Made by a program: the position numbers and the translations under genes. A DNA stretch of 64,000 bases, taken from assembly GCA_011800155.1 (NCBI GenBank), contig CM022370.1, positions 744,001 to 808,000 on the forward strand, written 5' to 3'. This stretch comes from Flammulina velutipes (taxonomy: Eukaryota; Basidiomycota; Agaricomycetes; Agaricales; Physalacriaceae). Of this stretch, positions 13,188 to 22,745 are shown piece by piece. Every line of letters starts with the position of its first letter. The first letter of the stretch is position 1. Under the pieces are notes generated by a model. That model had not been told where the DNA came from. It was given only the letters and a program-made list of their open reading frames with translations, and did no database searches.

Positions 13188-13983
13188 TCATCGTCGAGGG
13201 TCAACAGCTTGGAATCGCATATAATATGACTTTGTATGATTTTCAACGATTTCCTGTGTCGACTCTGGGAGATCTTCAATAAAACGTCCTATATTATCAA
13301 TTTAAGGGATTGCGGACATTGAGTAAGGTCGCGAAGTGTGGCGTACCAGGTGAGCCACCAAACAAAGAAAGAGCTGGGATGACGGTGTTCGCAGGTACTA
13401 TGGTGTTGTCGGCAATCCTTGCACAGTCCTTTATGATGACAAACTTTCCCTGTTAGAGATGTGGATCAGGTTTTGCAAAGGGGGGGAAGAATGCAAACAG
13501 CGTACAATGACACAGTTCTTGCCAATTTCAACATGGTTCCCAATGGTGGCTGCTTCGACGACAGAGTTGGCGCCTATATGAACGTGATCGCCTATTTTCA
13601 TAGGATAGTAGTTGAATGCGCCGCGATAGGTCTTGTATGGCGGTCTAGCCGTGCATTGTGAGTGAGGCTTTCTTTCATAACCACCACGACATACCTCATT
13701 ACACAAAATTCGCCAACCAGACAGTACCTTCCCAGCGAAATGACCACTGCATGCCCTGGCCCCGAACGACGCAGATCGCCACGAATAATGGCGCTGCTCG
13801 AAATTATCGTCTTGCCTCCAAGGATAATGTTCTGCGGTCCAGCAATGGTAGCTCGACGGGAGACCTTGTTGCCAGTGTCCTAAAAGTCGCGTCGGTTCTG
13901 TCTGCTTCGTATCGTAAAGGCTATGAAGACAGCCGCACTGTTTCTATGAACTCGGCTTTGGAATAATAGATGGGTGCGTCCAT
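13188..13983 (-). CDS. DCTN5: Dynactin subunit 5 (p25)
   Basis: A left-handed beta-helix protein of the dynactin pointed-end complex, which helps link dynein to cargo such as endosomes. Exons in gene order: 13983..13939, 13879..13695, 13644..13506, 13449..13347, 13288..13188; 190 residues, close to the about 180 usual for the family. Recognisable blocks are [10 protein letters not shown] at the N-terminus, [42 protein letters not shown], then hexapeptide-type turns [20 protein letters not shown] and KNCVI, and a C-terminal SYYMRFQ. The start is the only ATG giving the conserved N-terminus. It is divergent from the peptidase gene, with 145 bases between the two ATGs, so they share an upstream region. 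Confidence 0.93.
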
Positions 13984-14128
13984 GGGCGTCGATGTTCAAG
14001 AGCCTTTAGGCAATGCATGACCCTGGTCAGCCTTCTTCTACTCATGACAAGAAATGCTATCGCGTTCCTTTCGCTTTCTATCTGTTTCTTATCATCGGCC
14101 GCCTCTTGCTAGACGTTCATTCTCTGTC

Positions 14129-16216
14129 ATGACCCAAGTTCATAACAGGCAAGTTGCAAGGGAGACCTACACTCTCAAAGGTTCGTTTATCTACGGCCCG
14201 GTGCTATGGGTGTCTTGCTGAGGTTATAATAGGTGGTATCAAGGTTGTCGAACGATTCTTCGACCTGCCCTTGGATTATGCCAACCCAACGGGAGAAAAA
14301 ATACGCGTCTTTGCGCGTAGTATGATTCCAAAGGACAAGGCCAAAACTCCTGAAGATGAGGACAGGCTACCTATAAGTTAGCCTTCTCATGACTGCATGT
14401 TCTGCTCTCATTATCAACCTAGTGCTGTATCTACAAGGTCAGCTACTGTCAACACCTGTATAGACATCTCCCGAACAGGTCTGTAGGTGGTCCCGGATAC
14501 GAAGTTCCATTGCCCGATATACATGGTTACGCAGCAGAGGTATGAATTGCTCGTATTTCTTACCTGTTAGCTTATACAATGCAGATACATGGCCAAGGTT
14601 ATCAAGTGCATACCTTTGCTTCGCATGTCGTCTACCTTCTGATCTCCATCCTAGACCCTCTGGCTGGATCCCCGAGGGACTGGCCTCAGCACCCACATCT
14701 CCCCGGAAACTCTACCAGCGCGACTCCAGACAGATCAGGATATTGCCGATTACCTCAAACACTTTCGCGCGGACAGTATAGGTTAGCTTTAGGGATCTCA
14801 TTCTCGGAGTCTTGATCGCAAACTTACGGTTTTATAGTCAAGGACTGCGAGGCTATAAGACAGGTTCTGCTCGGACATAAGGTAAAGCCAGAAGATCGGA
14901 AGTGGAGTGTACTTGGGCAGAGTTTTGGCGGCTTCTGTGCGATAACCTACCTCTCTTTCCATAGCGAAGGGCTCAAGCAGGTCTTTACCACGGGCGGCCT
15001 GGCACCTTTGGTTGAACACCCGGATATTGTCTACACTGCGACTGTTAGTGAGTGTGGATCGTTGCCTTTGAAACTTTCGTGCTCATGATTCCAGAGAGGG
15101 TGATCAAACGAAATGAGATCTATTACAAGAAGTATCCACAGGATGTGAGGAGGGTGAATGTCATCGATTAAGATCTCTGTCTTTCTTTAACATTCTCTAT
15201 AGGTTCGCGACATAATGGCTTACTTGGAGGCCAACGAGGTTGTTACTCCCAATGGCGGTCGGCTTACACCGAATCGCTGGCAACATCAAGGAATTGATTT
15301 TGGGATGCATAGTACGTGTGTTGTCGCCACATCCAGTTCATCTCACTAAGGATCTACTAAAAGATGGTATCGATCGCATTCATCGTGAGGAAAACTCTTA
15401 CTATCGTCCCTGGAAAATTAACTCAGATGTCTTTCATAGAATTGGTCTTCCGAGCTTCCGAGGACCTATCTGTGTTTGGGAAACTGTCATACAAGACGCT
15501 TCAGCTCTTCGAACAGTCACAATCATTAGATGGCAACCCGATATTCGCTATACTTCACGAAGCGATATATTGTCAAGGGTGTGTTAATTTATTCCTCTAA
15601 TCAAAATATTCGTTAAGAATACTTTTTAAAGCGTGGCGTCGCAGTGGTCTGCAGCGAGAATTCTAAGTCAGCACCCTCAATTCTCCTGGGATAGCGTCAA
15701 GACTCTCGCAGATACGGAACCTGTTTATTTTACGGGTGAAATGGTACCCTCGAACCCTTGTATTGGTGTTGCCACTTACCTTTCTATGTGAAGATTTTAC
15801 CAAGTATGTTTGACGACTACGCCAACTTGCGACCGTTAAAAGGAGCCGCCGAGATACTTGCGCAATACGATGGATGGGGGCGCATCTGGGATTTAGAGCA
15901 GCTTGCTAAAAACGAGGTCAATGTGTCCTCCGTTTCGTAAGTGGTATAACGGCTACATCGCTACACAACCAACTCATACTACCTCTTTCAGATACCTTGA
16001 TGACATGTGCGTGTTCAAAGTTAACTACGAGGCCCGTCTACTAACAAGCTCTTACTTACTAGGTACGTCGATTTCAATTTGGCGCAGGACACTGCAGCAA
16101 AGATCAAGAACACGGAACAATATGTCACAAATCAGCTGGTACATAGTGGGCTTCGTGCTGCACCCAAGGATGTCATGGGTCGACTATTCCAGCTCGCGAA
16201 GCGTGAGTACGACTGA
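14129..16216 (+). CDS. Proline iminopeptidase-like S33 serine peptidase
   Basis: An alpha/beta-hydrolase predicted to release N-terminal proline from peptides, probably in the cytosol as no signal peptide is seen. Fifteen exons: 14129..14180, 14233..14376, 14423..14437, 14487..14539, 14585..14605, 14655..14781, 14838..15047, 15095..15144, 15203..15311, 15364..15384, 15440..15578, 15632..15743, 15794..15936, 15992..16006, 16063..16216; 454 residues. Key motifs are the oxyanion loop GGPG at 71-74, LDPRGTGLST, and the nucleophile elbow GQSFGG with Ser166. Later family blocks are FRASEDL, LHEAIYCQG, MFDDYANLRPLKGAAEIL and YVDFNLAQ. Four exons are only 15 or 21 bases long. They were placed because each restores contiguous family sequence and frame. 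Small exon edges could be off by a codon. Confidence 0.9.
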
Positions 16217-16446
16217 GGGACGAGATGTACATTGTTTCTCAAGGTGTCCGAAACGTATCGGGGATGACACAACGGCATGCAAAATGCCGCGTAGATTCGT
16301 ATCTCTCTGCATGTCACTACTTATGAAAAATTGCATGTGCTGGGCCGCAAACTTAAGCGCTTAAGACAAACGTAACACCTCTGATTCGTGCGACGGCAGG
16401 CGCATAGAGGACACTGTGTATCCTTATTTGTCCAACAGCGCCTGCG

Positions 16447-17298
16447 ATGCTTCATGTCCCTCATTGTCTTTTTCGACGAACATGTCTGACTACGCCATCT
16501 CTCCTTTTCAAATCTCTGCCTCGTAGCTCTCTATGTCGCTCGCTCTCGACGACACGCGCCAGGTTGATCGATGCCTCGTTGTCGACGCCCAAGACGGAAG
16601 AGCACTCCACCTCCAATCCTGACTGGAAAACCAAGGACATCTACCAAGGACCATTAACGCAAACATTCCGGCGCCTCAAGATATTATCGCTATCATCGTT
16701 CGCTGCAACCACCACGATATCCCCGTTTTTCTTCATCGTCGAGTCCAACTTGCCGACCGTTGCGCGGATATCCTTAGCATGCATCGCGGTCGCGACGTCG
16801 GCTGTCAGCACTGCTATGGTGACCTACTTCACCCGCCCATACGTGACAAAGATGCGTAAAATCAAGACGCCAGAAGGTGGCCAGGAGCTGGAGCTCACGA
16901 CGTACACGCTGTTTTTGAACCCTCGCATCACACGGGTTTGTCCATATCCGAAGATATCTACAGAGGACTCACTGTATAGCTAGATATATGATACCGATTT
17001 CCTCGTAGACACCCAGCGACCTCTAGCGAAATGGGAGCTGCCATATAACGTCCAACTACCGGCTTCCCGACAGAGCGGAGTACCCGTTGCAGACACTGAG
17101 GAGACGGTCGCGGAGACGTTCTCGGACAAGGGGGAGAGACTCGGGAGCTGGGTCGTCAAGTGGGGGCAGAACGGAGAAGGGAATTGTCAGCCCATTGGAA
17201 GTGTCATTCGGTAAGTTATGTGGGATCCTTAGATGCACCGGCTAACCACGCCTCGCAGGCATTTCAACGTTCATCTTGAATTATTGGACCGAAAGTAA
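16447..17298 (+). CDS. Putative mitochondrial membrane protein, TMEM70/TMEM186-like
   Basis: Exons 16447..16935, 16984..17210, 17259..17298 give 251 residues. The N-terminus is rich in Arg, Ser and Leu with almost no acidic residues (RSLSTTRARL near 40), as expected of a mitochondrial presequence. After YQGPLTQTFRRLKILSLSS come two hydrophobic segments (around TTTISPFFFIV and ISLACIAVATSAVSTAMV), then TRPYVTKMR. A soluble C-terminal part follows with TDFLVDTQRPLAKWELP. This order, a G-P-L start, two membrane hairpins and a basic post-membrane motif, resembles TMEM70/TMEM186 proteins of the inner membrane involved in respiratory complex assembly. That assignment is inference from shape and short motifs. 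Confidence 0.7.
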
Positions 17299-17837
17299 AG
17301 GGAAGGGTGCCTCACGACTCTATCTAATTTATTCTATGGATCATGGATGCCTCTCTGGAATATTGGCAGTTATCTTGTATCATTTCAGTCGCCAAATGAT
17401 ATCTTCCACCGAACTCTTGCGTAGTTGCTTCTGATTGGCCCGGCATTATCTTTGCGCGACTTTGGCGCGCACAATACCCTCCCAGTCGCGCCGGGCTTAC
17501 TGGCGTCGCCACAATTTGACCCATAATTTGGTTGGAATTCCTGTTGTGGCGTAAAAAGGGTTGGGAATTGATGTGGCTACTGTCGCGCACATCAGGTGCT
17601 TTTCTAGCTTCTGTTGTGGTGACACGGCGGTCCCTTCGGTTGGCCGCTTTTTAATATCACCATGGTTGCGCGCTTCGAAGACAAGATATCCAAATTGGTA
17701 CAATATGAGATGACTCATTGTCACAGTTGCATCGTGACATTTATCAGCATTTATCTGTACCTTTTAGCTCCCACCTTTCTTATATAACTGACACTCCCAT
17801 CCATTATCGTCTTCTTGGTCGGTAGAAACACTCCACG
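17299..17837. other. Intergenic region, no gene seen
   Basis: Holds the promoter of the following NMN adenylyltransferase gene, including a TATA-like box near 17781. No coding signal is recognised. Confidence 0.6.
17781..17787 (+). promoter_or_regulatory. TATA-like box of the NMN adenylyltransferase gene
   Basis: TATATAA lies 51 bases before the first nucleotide of the ATG at 17838. Confidence 0.45.
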
Positions 17838-18966
17838 ATGGCCCAGGTGCAAAATGGGAGCGGGTCGACATTTACCTATCCACCAAACTACTCGTTCCCT
17901 CACCACAGACTAAATACTACGCTCAAGGACTCCTCGAAAACCCCCATCGTTCTCGTCGCCTGCGGTTCCTTCAGCCCAGTCACCTACCTTCACCTACGCA
18001 TGTTCGAGATGGCGAAAGACTATATCCGACAAAATACCGAGTTCGAAATCGTCGGAGGATATCTCAGTCCTGTCAGTGACATGTACAAGAAAGCAGGCCT
18101 TTTAAGTGCGCAGCATCGGTGAGTACATTTCATCGACCTCTGGCTATCGTCTGCGTCTGCATTCGGTTATGCCAACCGCACTGTTGCTCCGAAGGACCGC
18201 TTCCGGGATCTCACCCCGGCTAGATGACGTGCTGATAGCGGCAGAGCCCTCTCATTGTCCCTCCAACTCCGAAGAAGAAAAGCATACTCATGACATTTAT
18301 AGTGTATCAATGTGCACGTTGGCAGCCGAGGATACTTCCTCATGGCTGATGATTGATACATGGGAGGCCCACCAATCGTACCAAAGAACAGCCGTCGTGC
18401 TCGACCACTTTGATCATGAAATAAACACGGTCCTCGGCGGGGTGAAGACTGAAGATGGAGATCACCGCAATGTTCGCGTCTTGCTGCTCGCCGGGTCCGA
18501 TCTCATTGGGACGATGAGCGAGCCTGGCGTCTGGAGTTACCAGGATGTGAGTGTCAGGCTCATGTGCCCTCCGCTGCCACTGAGCTCTCGTTCCCCAGCT
18601 TGACCACATTCTCGGGAGATACGGGTGTTTTATTGTCGAGCGCGCAGGTACAGATATGGACCAGGCTACGGATAGTCTCGCACGGTGGCGCCATAATATC
18701 CACCTCATTCCCCAGCTGATTCAGAATGATGTATCAAGCACCAAAGTACGTGATATTGATTGGCGCCGTTACAAAGCGCGTATTCATATCTTTTGACCTA
18801 GGTCCGACTTTTCATTCGTCGTGGACTTTCAGTACGCTACCTTCTACCAACCGCAGTCGTCGATTACATCGAAGAGCACGGATTATACCAGGAAGACGGC
18901 GCCCCGACAGATAAGGGAAAGGAACGTGACACCACGGGTGGATCGAGGAAGGAGGCCCGTGTATAG
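17838..18966 (+). CDS. NMA1: Nicotinamide/nicotinate mononucleotide adenylyltransferase
   Basis: Joins NMN or NaMN to ATP to make NAD or deamido-NAD, the shared last step of NAD synthesis and salvage. Exons 17838..18118, 18303..18546, 18599..18745, 18802..18966 give 278 residues. The nucleotidyltransferase signature GSFSPVTYLHLRMFE (43-57) includes the T/HxxH-type substrate loop, and GGYLSPVSDMYKK follows. The middle has SSWLMIDTWEA and LLAGSDLIGTM, and the second ATP-binding signature SSTKVR is at 221-226. The first intron is 184 bases, several times longer than other introns nearby. I kept it because HR and VSMCTLA on either side are adjacent in the family. The C-terminal tail (DKGKERDTTGG) is charged and not conserved. 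Confidence 0.93.
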
Positions 18967-19803
18967 GACACGGCTAGGATACAACCAAGTTATCATCATG
19001 GGGCCATATTTTTATGGCACGCGCAGGTCAGTAGACCGATTGAATTATACGGTCATCCCATATTGACGCACGATAGAGTGGAAATTGTGTAAGATGAAGA
19101 AGGCAAAGTCCGTTGCTATTGGGAATCGCACACACTGTATATTATCGTTCACCCGCTACTATCACGGACTGCGTTGTATTTCTGTCTGAAAGATAAACTT
19201 ATGGGGACTATCTTAATGCCATAGATTTGCAGGGGGTGAGCCACCGTGCTCCTCTTTCGATACTGCTATGAAGGCGTCGGAAGGAAACAAAAGTGTAAGG
19301 GATTGTACTCGTGATACGCAATTAAAGTTAGCCTCGTCAGCTGTCCCTCGAAGTTTGTCACTGATACTACGCCACATAGGATTAAGTTTGTTGAGGCCAC
19401 GCGTGAGTCGCGTACAATGTTTTCATATTTAGACATTCACAGAGGAGAACCGGTCCACTCTTCATCACGAACGTATAACCACGCAAATAACAGCACTTCC
19501 ATGAGTTTTTCTTGAGTTACCGGCCTGGTGAAATGCAAGCATATTTGTGGCGCCTGGAAGTATGCCAGCGGAAATCGAAGGTAGTAGCTGATTATTGCAT
19601 CTCCCTGAGAGTGGTGTTGTGAAACATTCAAGACAGCGTTTTGTGGGGCTGTAAGACAGTTCCATCCCTCAACGCTGTACGCCACACTATACGATTCAAG
19701 TACAGTGCAAAGGCAGCGCATCGAACGGCGTAGGAGACCTATATGCACCGGTGGAAGTAAGGTGAACTCTCAAGTGAGGCAAGATGTGCTGTGCAAGTTT
19801 GAT
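18967..19803. other. Intergenic region, no gene seen
   Basis: Left flank of the retrotransposon. An open frame from an ATG at 19705 runs into the element by chance and is not taken as a gene start. Nothing else is recognised. Confidence 0.55.
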
Positions 19804-19818
19804 AAGACTGGAAACGTT
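19804..19818 (+). repeat. Target-site duplication, left copy
   Basis: AAGACTGGAAACGTT, repeated at 22340-22354 directly after the poly(A) tail. The first two A could belong to the tail on the right side, so the true length is 13-15 bases. Confidence 0.88.
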
Positions 19819-19830
19819 AGCCACCCTACC

Positions 19831-22125
19831 ATGGAAGGAAGAAGGCTAATAATCTTGATGGTAATAGGAGGGAAAACACAATACCTCACCAAAGTCCAAG
19901 GAATGCCGAAAGTCATAGAAAAGAAGATAGAGAAAAGGATAAGGTCCTTCCTATGGGGAGGCAAAAGAGCACCAGTCAACTTCGATAAGATGAAAAGACC
20001 CAAACATGAGGGAGGATACGGGATCCTTGACATTCTGGCGAGAAACGAAGCGATCACGATAACGTGGTTGAAGAAGCTTACCAATTTGGGACAAGACAGA
20101 GCCCTCTGGACATACTTCGCAGACGCAATAATAGCACTACACGCGCCCGAATGTAAGGCCGATGCAGAAGAAGTTACGCGACTAAATACCTTCCTACAAT
20201 CGTGGAGACCTAAAATCAACAAGCTACCCAGTGACCTCAAAGACATCATCAAGATGAGCGAGAAATACCAAGTTAGACTGGAAGGACTCGCTTTCAGTAG
20301 GAAGACGATGAGAAAGATGCCAATATGGCTGCATACATACGCCGACAAAAAACGGAAGCTACACCTAAACCAACAACAGAGCAAATGCCTGAGAGGAAAC
20401 CACGGAGTAGTCAACGTAGGGGATGCTGAAACCCTAGCAAGCTGTAGTAAGTGCCCCGACCATAAGAAACGAAAGAACTGCAAATGCGGCAGATGCAAGC
20501 TTGCGCGAGAGATGGGCTGCGTGAACCCCCATAAATGCTTCGTCCGAGCTGAACTCCTCATCAATGCATTACCCCCCAAATGGAACCCAACCCACCCACA
20601 GCCAGAAGACGACGAACAGACGGACACACCAGACGAGGAGAATGAGCGGCACCAGATCCCAGACCCAGAAGATACCAGAACTTTCGACGCAAAGCTCACA
20701 GACAAAGGAGACCTATCTGACGCATTCCGTATCTTCACGGAAGGAGAGATATACAACAACCTCCCGGGAGTAAGAATTCCTTGGGAGAAAAGCGACGACG
20801 GCGTACTAGAAGAAACAATGGAATACACAGCATACACGGACGGGGGATGCATAATGAATGGAACAAGCGACGCTAGAGCGGGCGCAGGAGTTTGGTTCGG
20901 CCCGAACGACGAAAAAAACAAAGCCATCCGCATCCCCTCGGTCTTATCCCCTTCAAACCAAGTAGGGGAAATCATTGCAGCCAAAGTAGCAGCCGAATCC
21001 GCGGACAGAGAGAGCATCCTCAACATTAAGAGCGATTCAAGATATGTCGTAGACGGGGTGACTACAAGACTGAAAGCCTGGGAAGACGAAGGTTGGCTAA
21101 CAAGATCAGACGCTATACCAATGAAGAAACTGATAGCTACACTGCGACAAAGAACCGCGAAAACCACTATCCAATGGGTCAAAGGCCACAGTGGGATCAT
21201 AGGGAACGAAAAGGCCGACGAGCTGGCTACGGAAGGCCTATCCAAAGAAGAAGAGGACCACGTTGACGTGACAGTCCCACCCGAACTAACCATCACTGGA
21301 GCCAAACTTTCAAAGATGTCCCAGTCACTAGCATACAAATCAATATGCGCGTCAAAGAAAAAGACGAGGAACAAAACATACTGGAGACAACTGAATAGAC
21401 GTCTAACGAATACGAACATAGACAGGGCGAGCCAAGCTAGCAAGAGTCTAGGATACGACACCCCATCAGAAAGAAATATCTGGAAAGCCACGAGGCACAA
21501 GGATTTCACAAGACAAACACGATACTTCATGTGGATGACGATGCACGACGCATACAAAATAGGCAGCTGGTGGGAGGGAAAAGGCGTTTTCGAACACCGA
21601 GCCACATGCGCCATATGTGGAGGCCTAGAAACAATGGAACACATCCTTTTTGAATGTGAAGAGTCCGAGCAGAAAGAGGCATGGCGGTGCGCTAGGAAAA
21701 TCTGGGAGAACAGGAAGACAGAGCTCCCCCCCGCCACGATGGCAAACTTCCTGGCGACCGGGATCATAGCCCCCAAAACCCTAGAAGGCAAAGAACGGAA
21801 AGGAGACACCAGACTCTTCCGTATCCTAATATCGGAGACGGCCCACCTAATATGGAAAATGAGGAACGAAAGAGTCATCAACAGAGATAATGCCACACCA
21901 GCCTCGAAGTCCGAGGTACGAAACAGACTGAGGTCGGCTCTGAACGATAGACTACAAACAGACATTGCTATAGCCAAGCGCCGTAAAAAAGGAAAGAAAG
22001 AGACCACATTACCTCTAGTGAGAGAAACATGGAGTGGCCTCCTCGAGAACGAGGACCTCCTTCCGGATGACTGGTCCGGAAGAGCCGGGGTTTTAGTGGG
22101 TATTGCGCGCTTCTGGGACAACTAA
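19831..22125 (+). CDS. LINE polyprotein C-terminal part: RT thumb region, RNase H, zinc knuckle
   Basis: About 764 residues from the first ATG inside the element. It starts with the post-polymerase region of a LINE reverse transcriptase (VIEKKIEKRIRSFLWGG, then HEGGYGILDI). A Cys-rich patch follows (CSKCPDHKK, CKCGRCK, NPHKC). An RNase H type-1 domain has all four acidic positions in place: AYTDGGC, GEIIAAK, IKSDSRYVVDG and GHSGIIGNEKADELAT. Near the C-terminus a zf-RVT-type cluster reads CAICGGLETMEHILFECEE. No stop or frameshift interrupts it. Whether it is expressed is unknown; the ATG is internal, so any product would be an RNase H fragment. An in-frame ATG at 19705 lies in host sequence and would add a chance N-terminus. 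Confidence 0.85.
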   Translation: MEGRRLIILMVIGGKTQYLTKVQGMPKVIEKKIEKRIRSFLWGGKRAPVNFDKMKRPKHEGGYGILDILARNEAITITWLKKLTNLGQDRALWTYFADAIIALHAPECKADAEEVTRLNTFLQSWRPKINKLPSDLKDIIKMSEKYQVRLEGLAFSRKTMRKMPIWLHTYADKKRKLHLNQQQSKCLRGNHGVVNVGDAETLASCSKCPDHKKRKNCKCGRCKLAREMGCVNPHKCFVRAELLINALPPKWNPTHPQPEDDEQTDTPDEENERHQIPDPEDTRTFDAKLTDKGDLSDAFRIFTEGEIYNNLPGVRIPWEKSDDGVLEETMEYTAYTDGGCIMNGTSDARAGAGVWFGPNDEKNKAIRIPSVLSPSNQVGEIIAAKVAAESADRESILNIKSDSRYVVDGVTTRLKAWEDEGWLTRSDAIPMKKLIATLRQRTAKTTIQWVKGHSGIIGNEKADELATEGLSKEEEDHVDVTVPPELTITGAKLSKMSQSLAYKSICASKKKTRNKTYWRQLNRRLTNTNIDRASQASKSLGYDTPSERNIWKATRHKDFTRQTRYFMWMTMHDAYKIGSWWEGKGVFEHRATCAICGGLETMEHILFECEESEQKEAWRCARKIWENRKTELPPATMANFLATGIIAPKTLEGKERKGDTRLFRILISETAHLIWKMRNERVINRDNATPASKSEVRNRLRSALNDRLQTDIAIAKRRKKGKKETTLPLVRETWSGLLENEDLLPDDWSGRAGVLVGIARFWDN

Positions 22126-22319
22126 AATAAAACAAATAAGGTAAGCTATGCTCTATGAATCTATGGTTTAAAAAGTCCCTTCGCCGTTGAGCCCCACACG
22201 TTGTGCGTAAGAGCATTTCCTCGGGGTGTTTTAAGAGCGAGGTTTCAATCCCCCGCTACACACGCAAGCCTAGTACGGAAGACAATTAGTAGATCGGAAA
22301 GGCCAGTAATGCGTACACC

Positions 22320-22341
22320 AAAAAAAAAAAAAAAAAAAAAA
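22320..22341 (+). repeat. Poly(A) tail of the LINE insertion
   Basis: Twenty-two consecutive A after GCGTACACC, immediately followed by the right copy of the target-site duplication. Confidence 0.9.
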
Positions 22342-22354
22342 GACTGGAAACGTT
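22340..22354 (+). repeat. Target-site duplication, right copy
   Basis: AAGACTGGAAACGTT, matching 19804-19818. Host sequence resumes with GGGGAG. Confidence 0.88.
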
Positions 22355-22745
22355 GGGGAGACATGGCAACATGAGTGACCGATGATCGACAGTCTTCTTC
22401 TCGACCATCATCTCACCGCCTTACAGAGACCGGAACAGCGCGCAGGCGCTACGGTCGTTCGTTGTGCTCTGCGATGGCCGTCAAAGAATCGAGAGATCCG
22501 AACGGCGAAGAAATGATGAGGAGCCGAGGCGTGTCCACCGTGACCTTTGTTGTTGCTTACCCTTTTCGTTACCCTTCTCTTCCTTTCACACTCACCTCTG
22601 TTGTTCTGTTCATGCCACAGAATTTTGGACATATCGTCCTTCAATTCCTGCTTTAACCACTCTTCGAGCAGTCCACCGGTCGTAGCCATATCCTGTGGGT
22701 CTCGTTGCCGACCGAGAATCGATCCGACAGTGTTTACTGCCGACG
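22355..22745. other. Intergenic region, no gene seen
   Basis: Right flank of the retrotransposon and upstream region of the next gene. Before the insertion it was joined to the sequence ending at 19818, so the element sits about 0.4 kb ahead of that gene's ATG. Confidence 0.5.

Larger units (their letters stand above)
19819..22341 (+). mobile_element. 5'-truncated LINE (non-LTR retrotransposon) insertion
   Basis: A 2.5-kb copy bounded by a 13-15 bp target-site duplication and ending in an A tract of 22. These are the marks of target-primed reverse transcription. The 5' end starts inside the C-terminal part of the reverse transcriptase, so the polymerase core and endonuclease are missing and the copy cannot move on its own. 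The remaining frame is open for about 2.3 kb to its natural stop, and the duplication copies match exactly, which points to a recent insertion. Base composition of the sense strand is markedly A-rich compared with host genes around it. Confidence 0.92.

Noticed and set aside
10006..18966. The genes right of the synthase as members of its biosynthetic cluster
   Set aside because: ORC1, dynactin p25, proline iminopeptidase, a mitochondrial protein and NMN adenylyltransferase are conserved housekeeping genes.
19770..22121. A 783-residue open frame on the strand opposite the LINE
   Set aside because: It mirrors the sense frame, is rich in Ser, Leu and Phe as expected from the complement of an A-rich coding strand, and shows no domain.
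22195..22262. A tRNA or SINE-like tRNA body in the LINE 3' end
   Set aside because: Only a T-arm-like hairpin is present. There is no D-arm, anticodon arm or acceptor pairing that folds as a tRNA.
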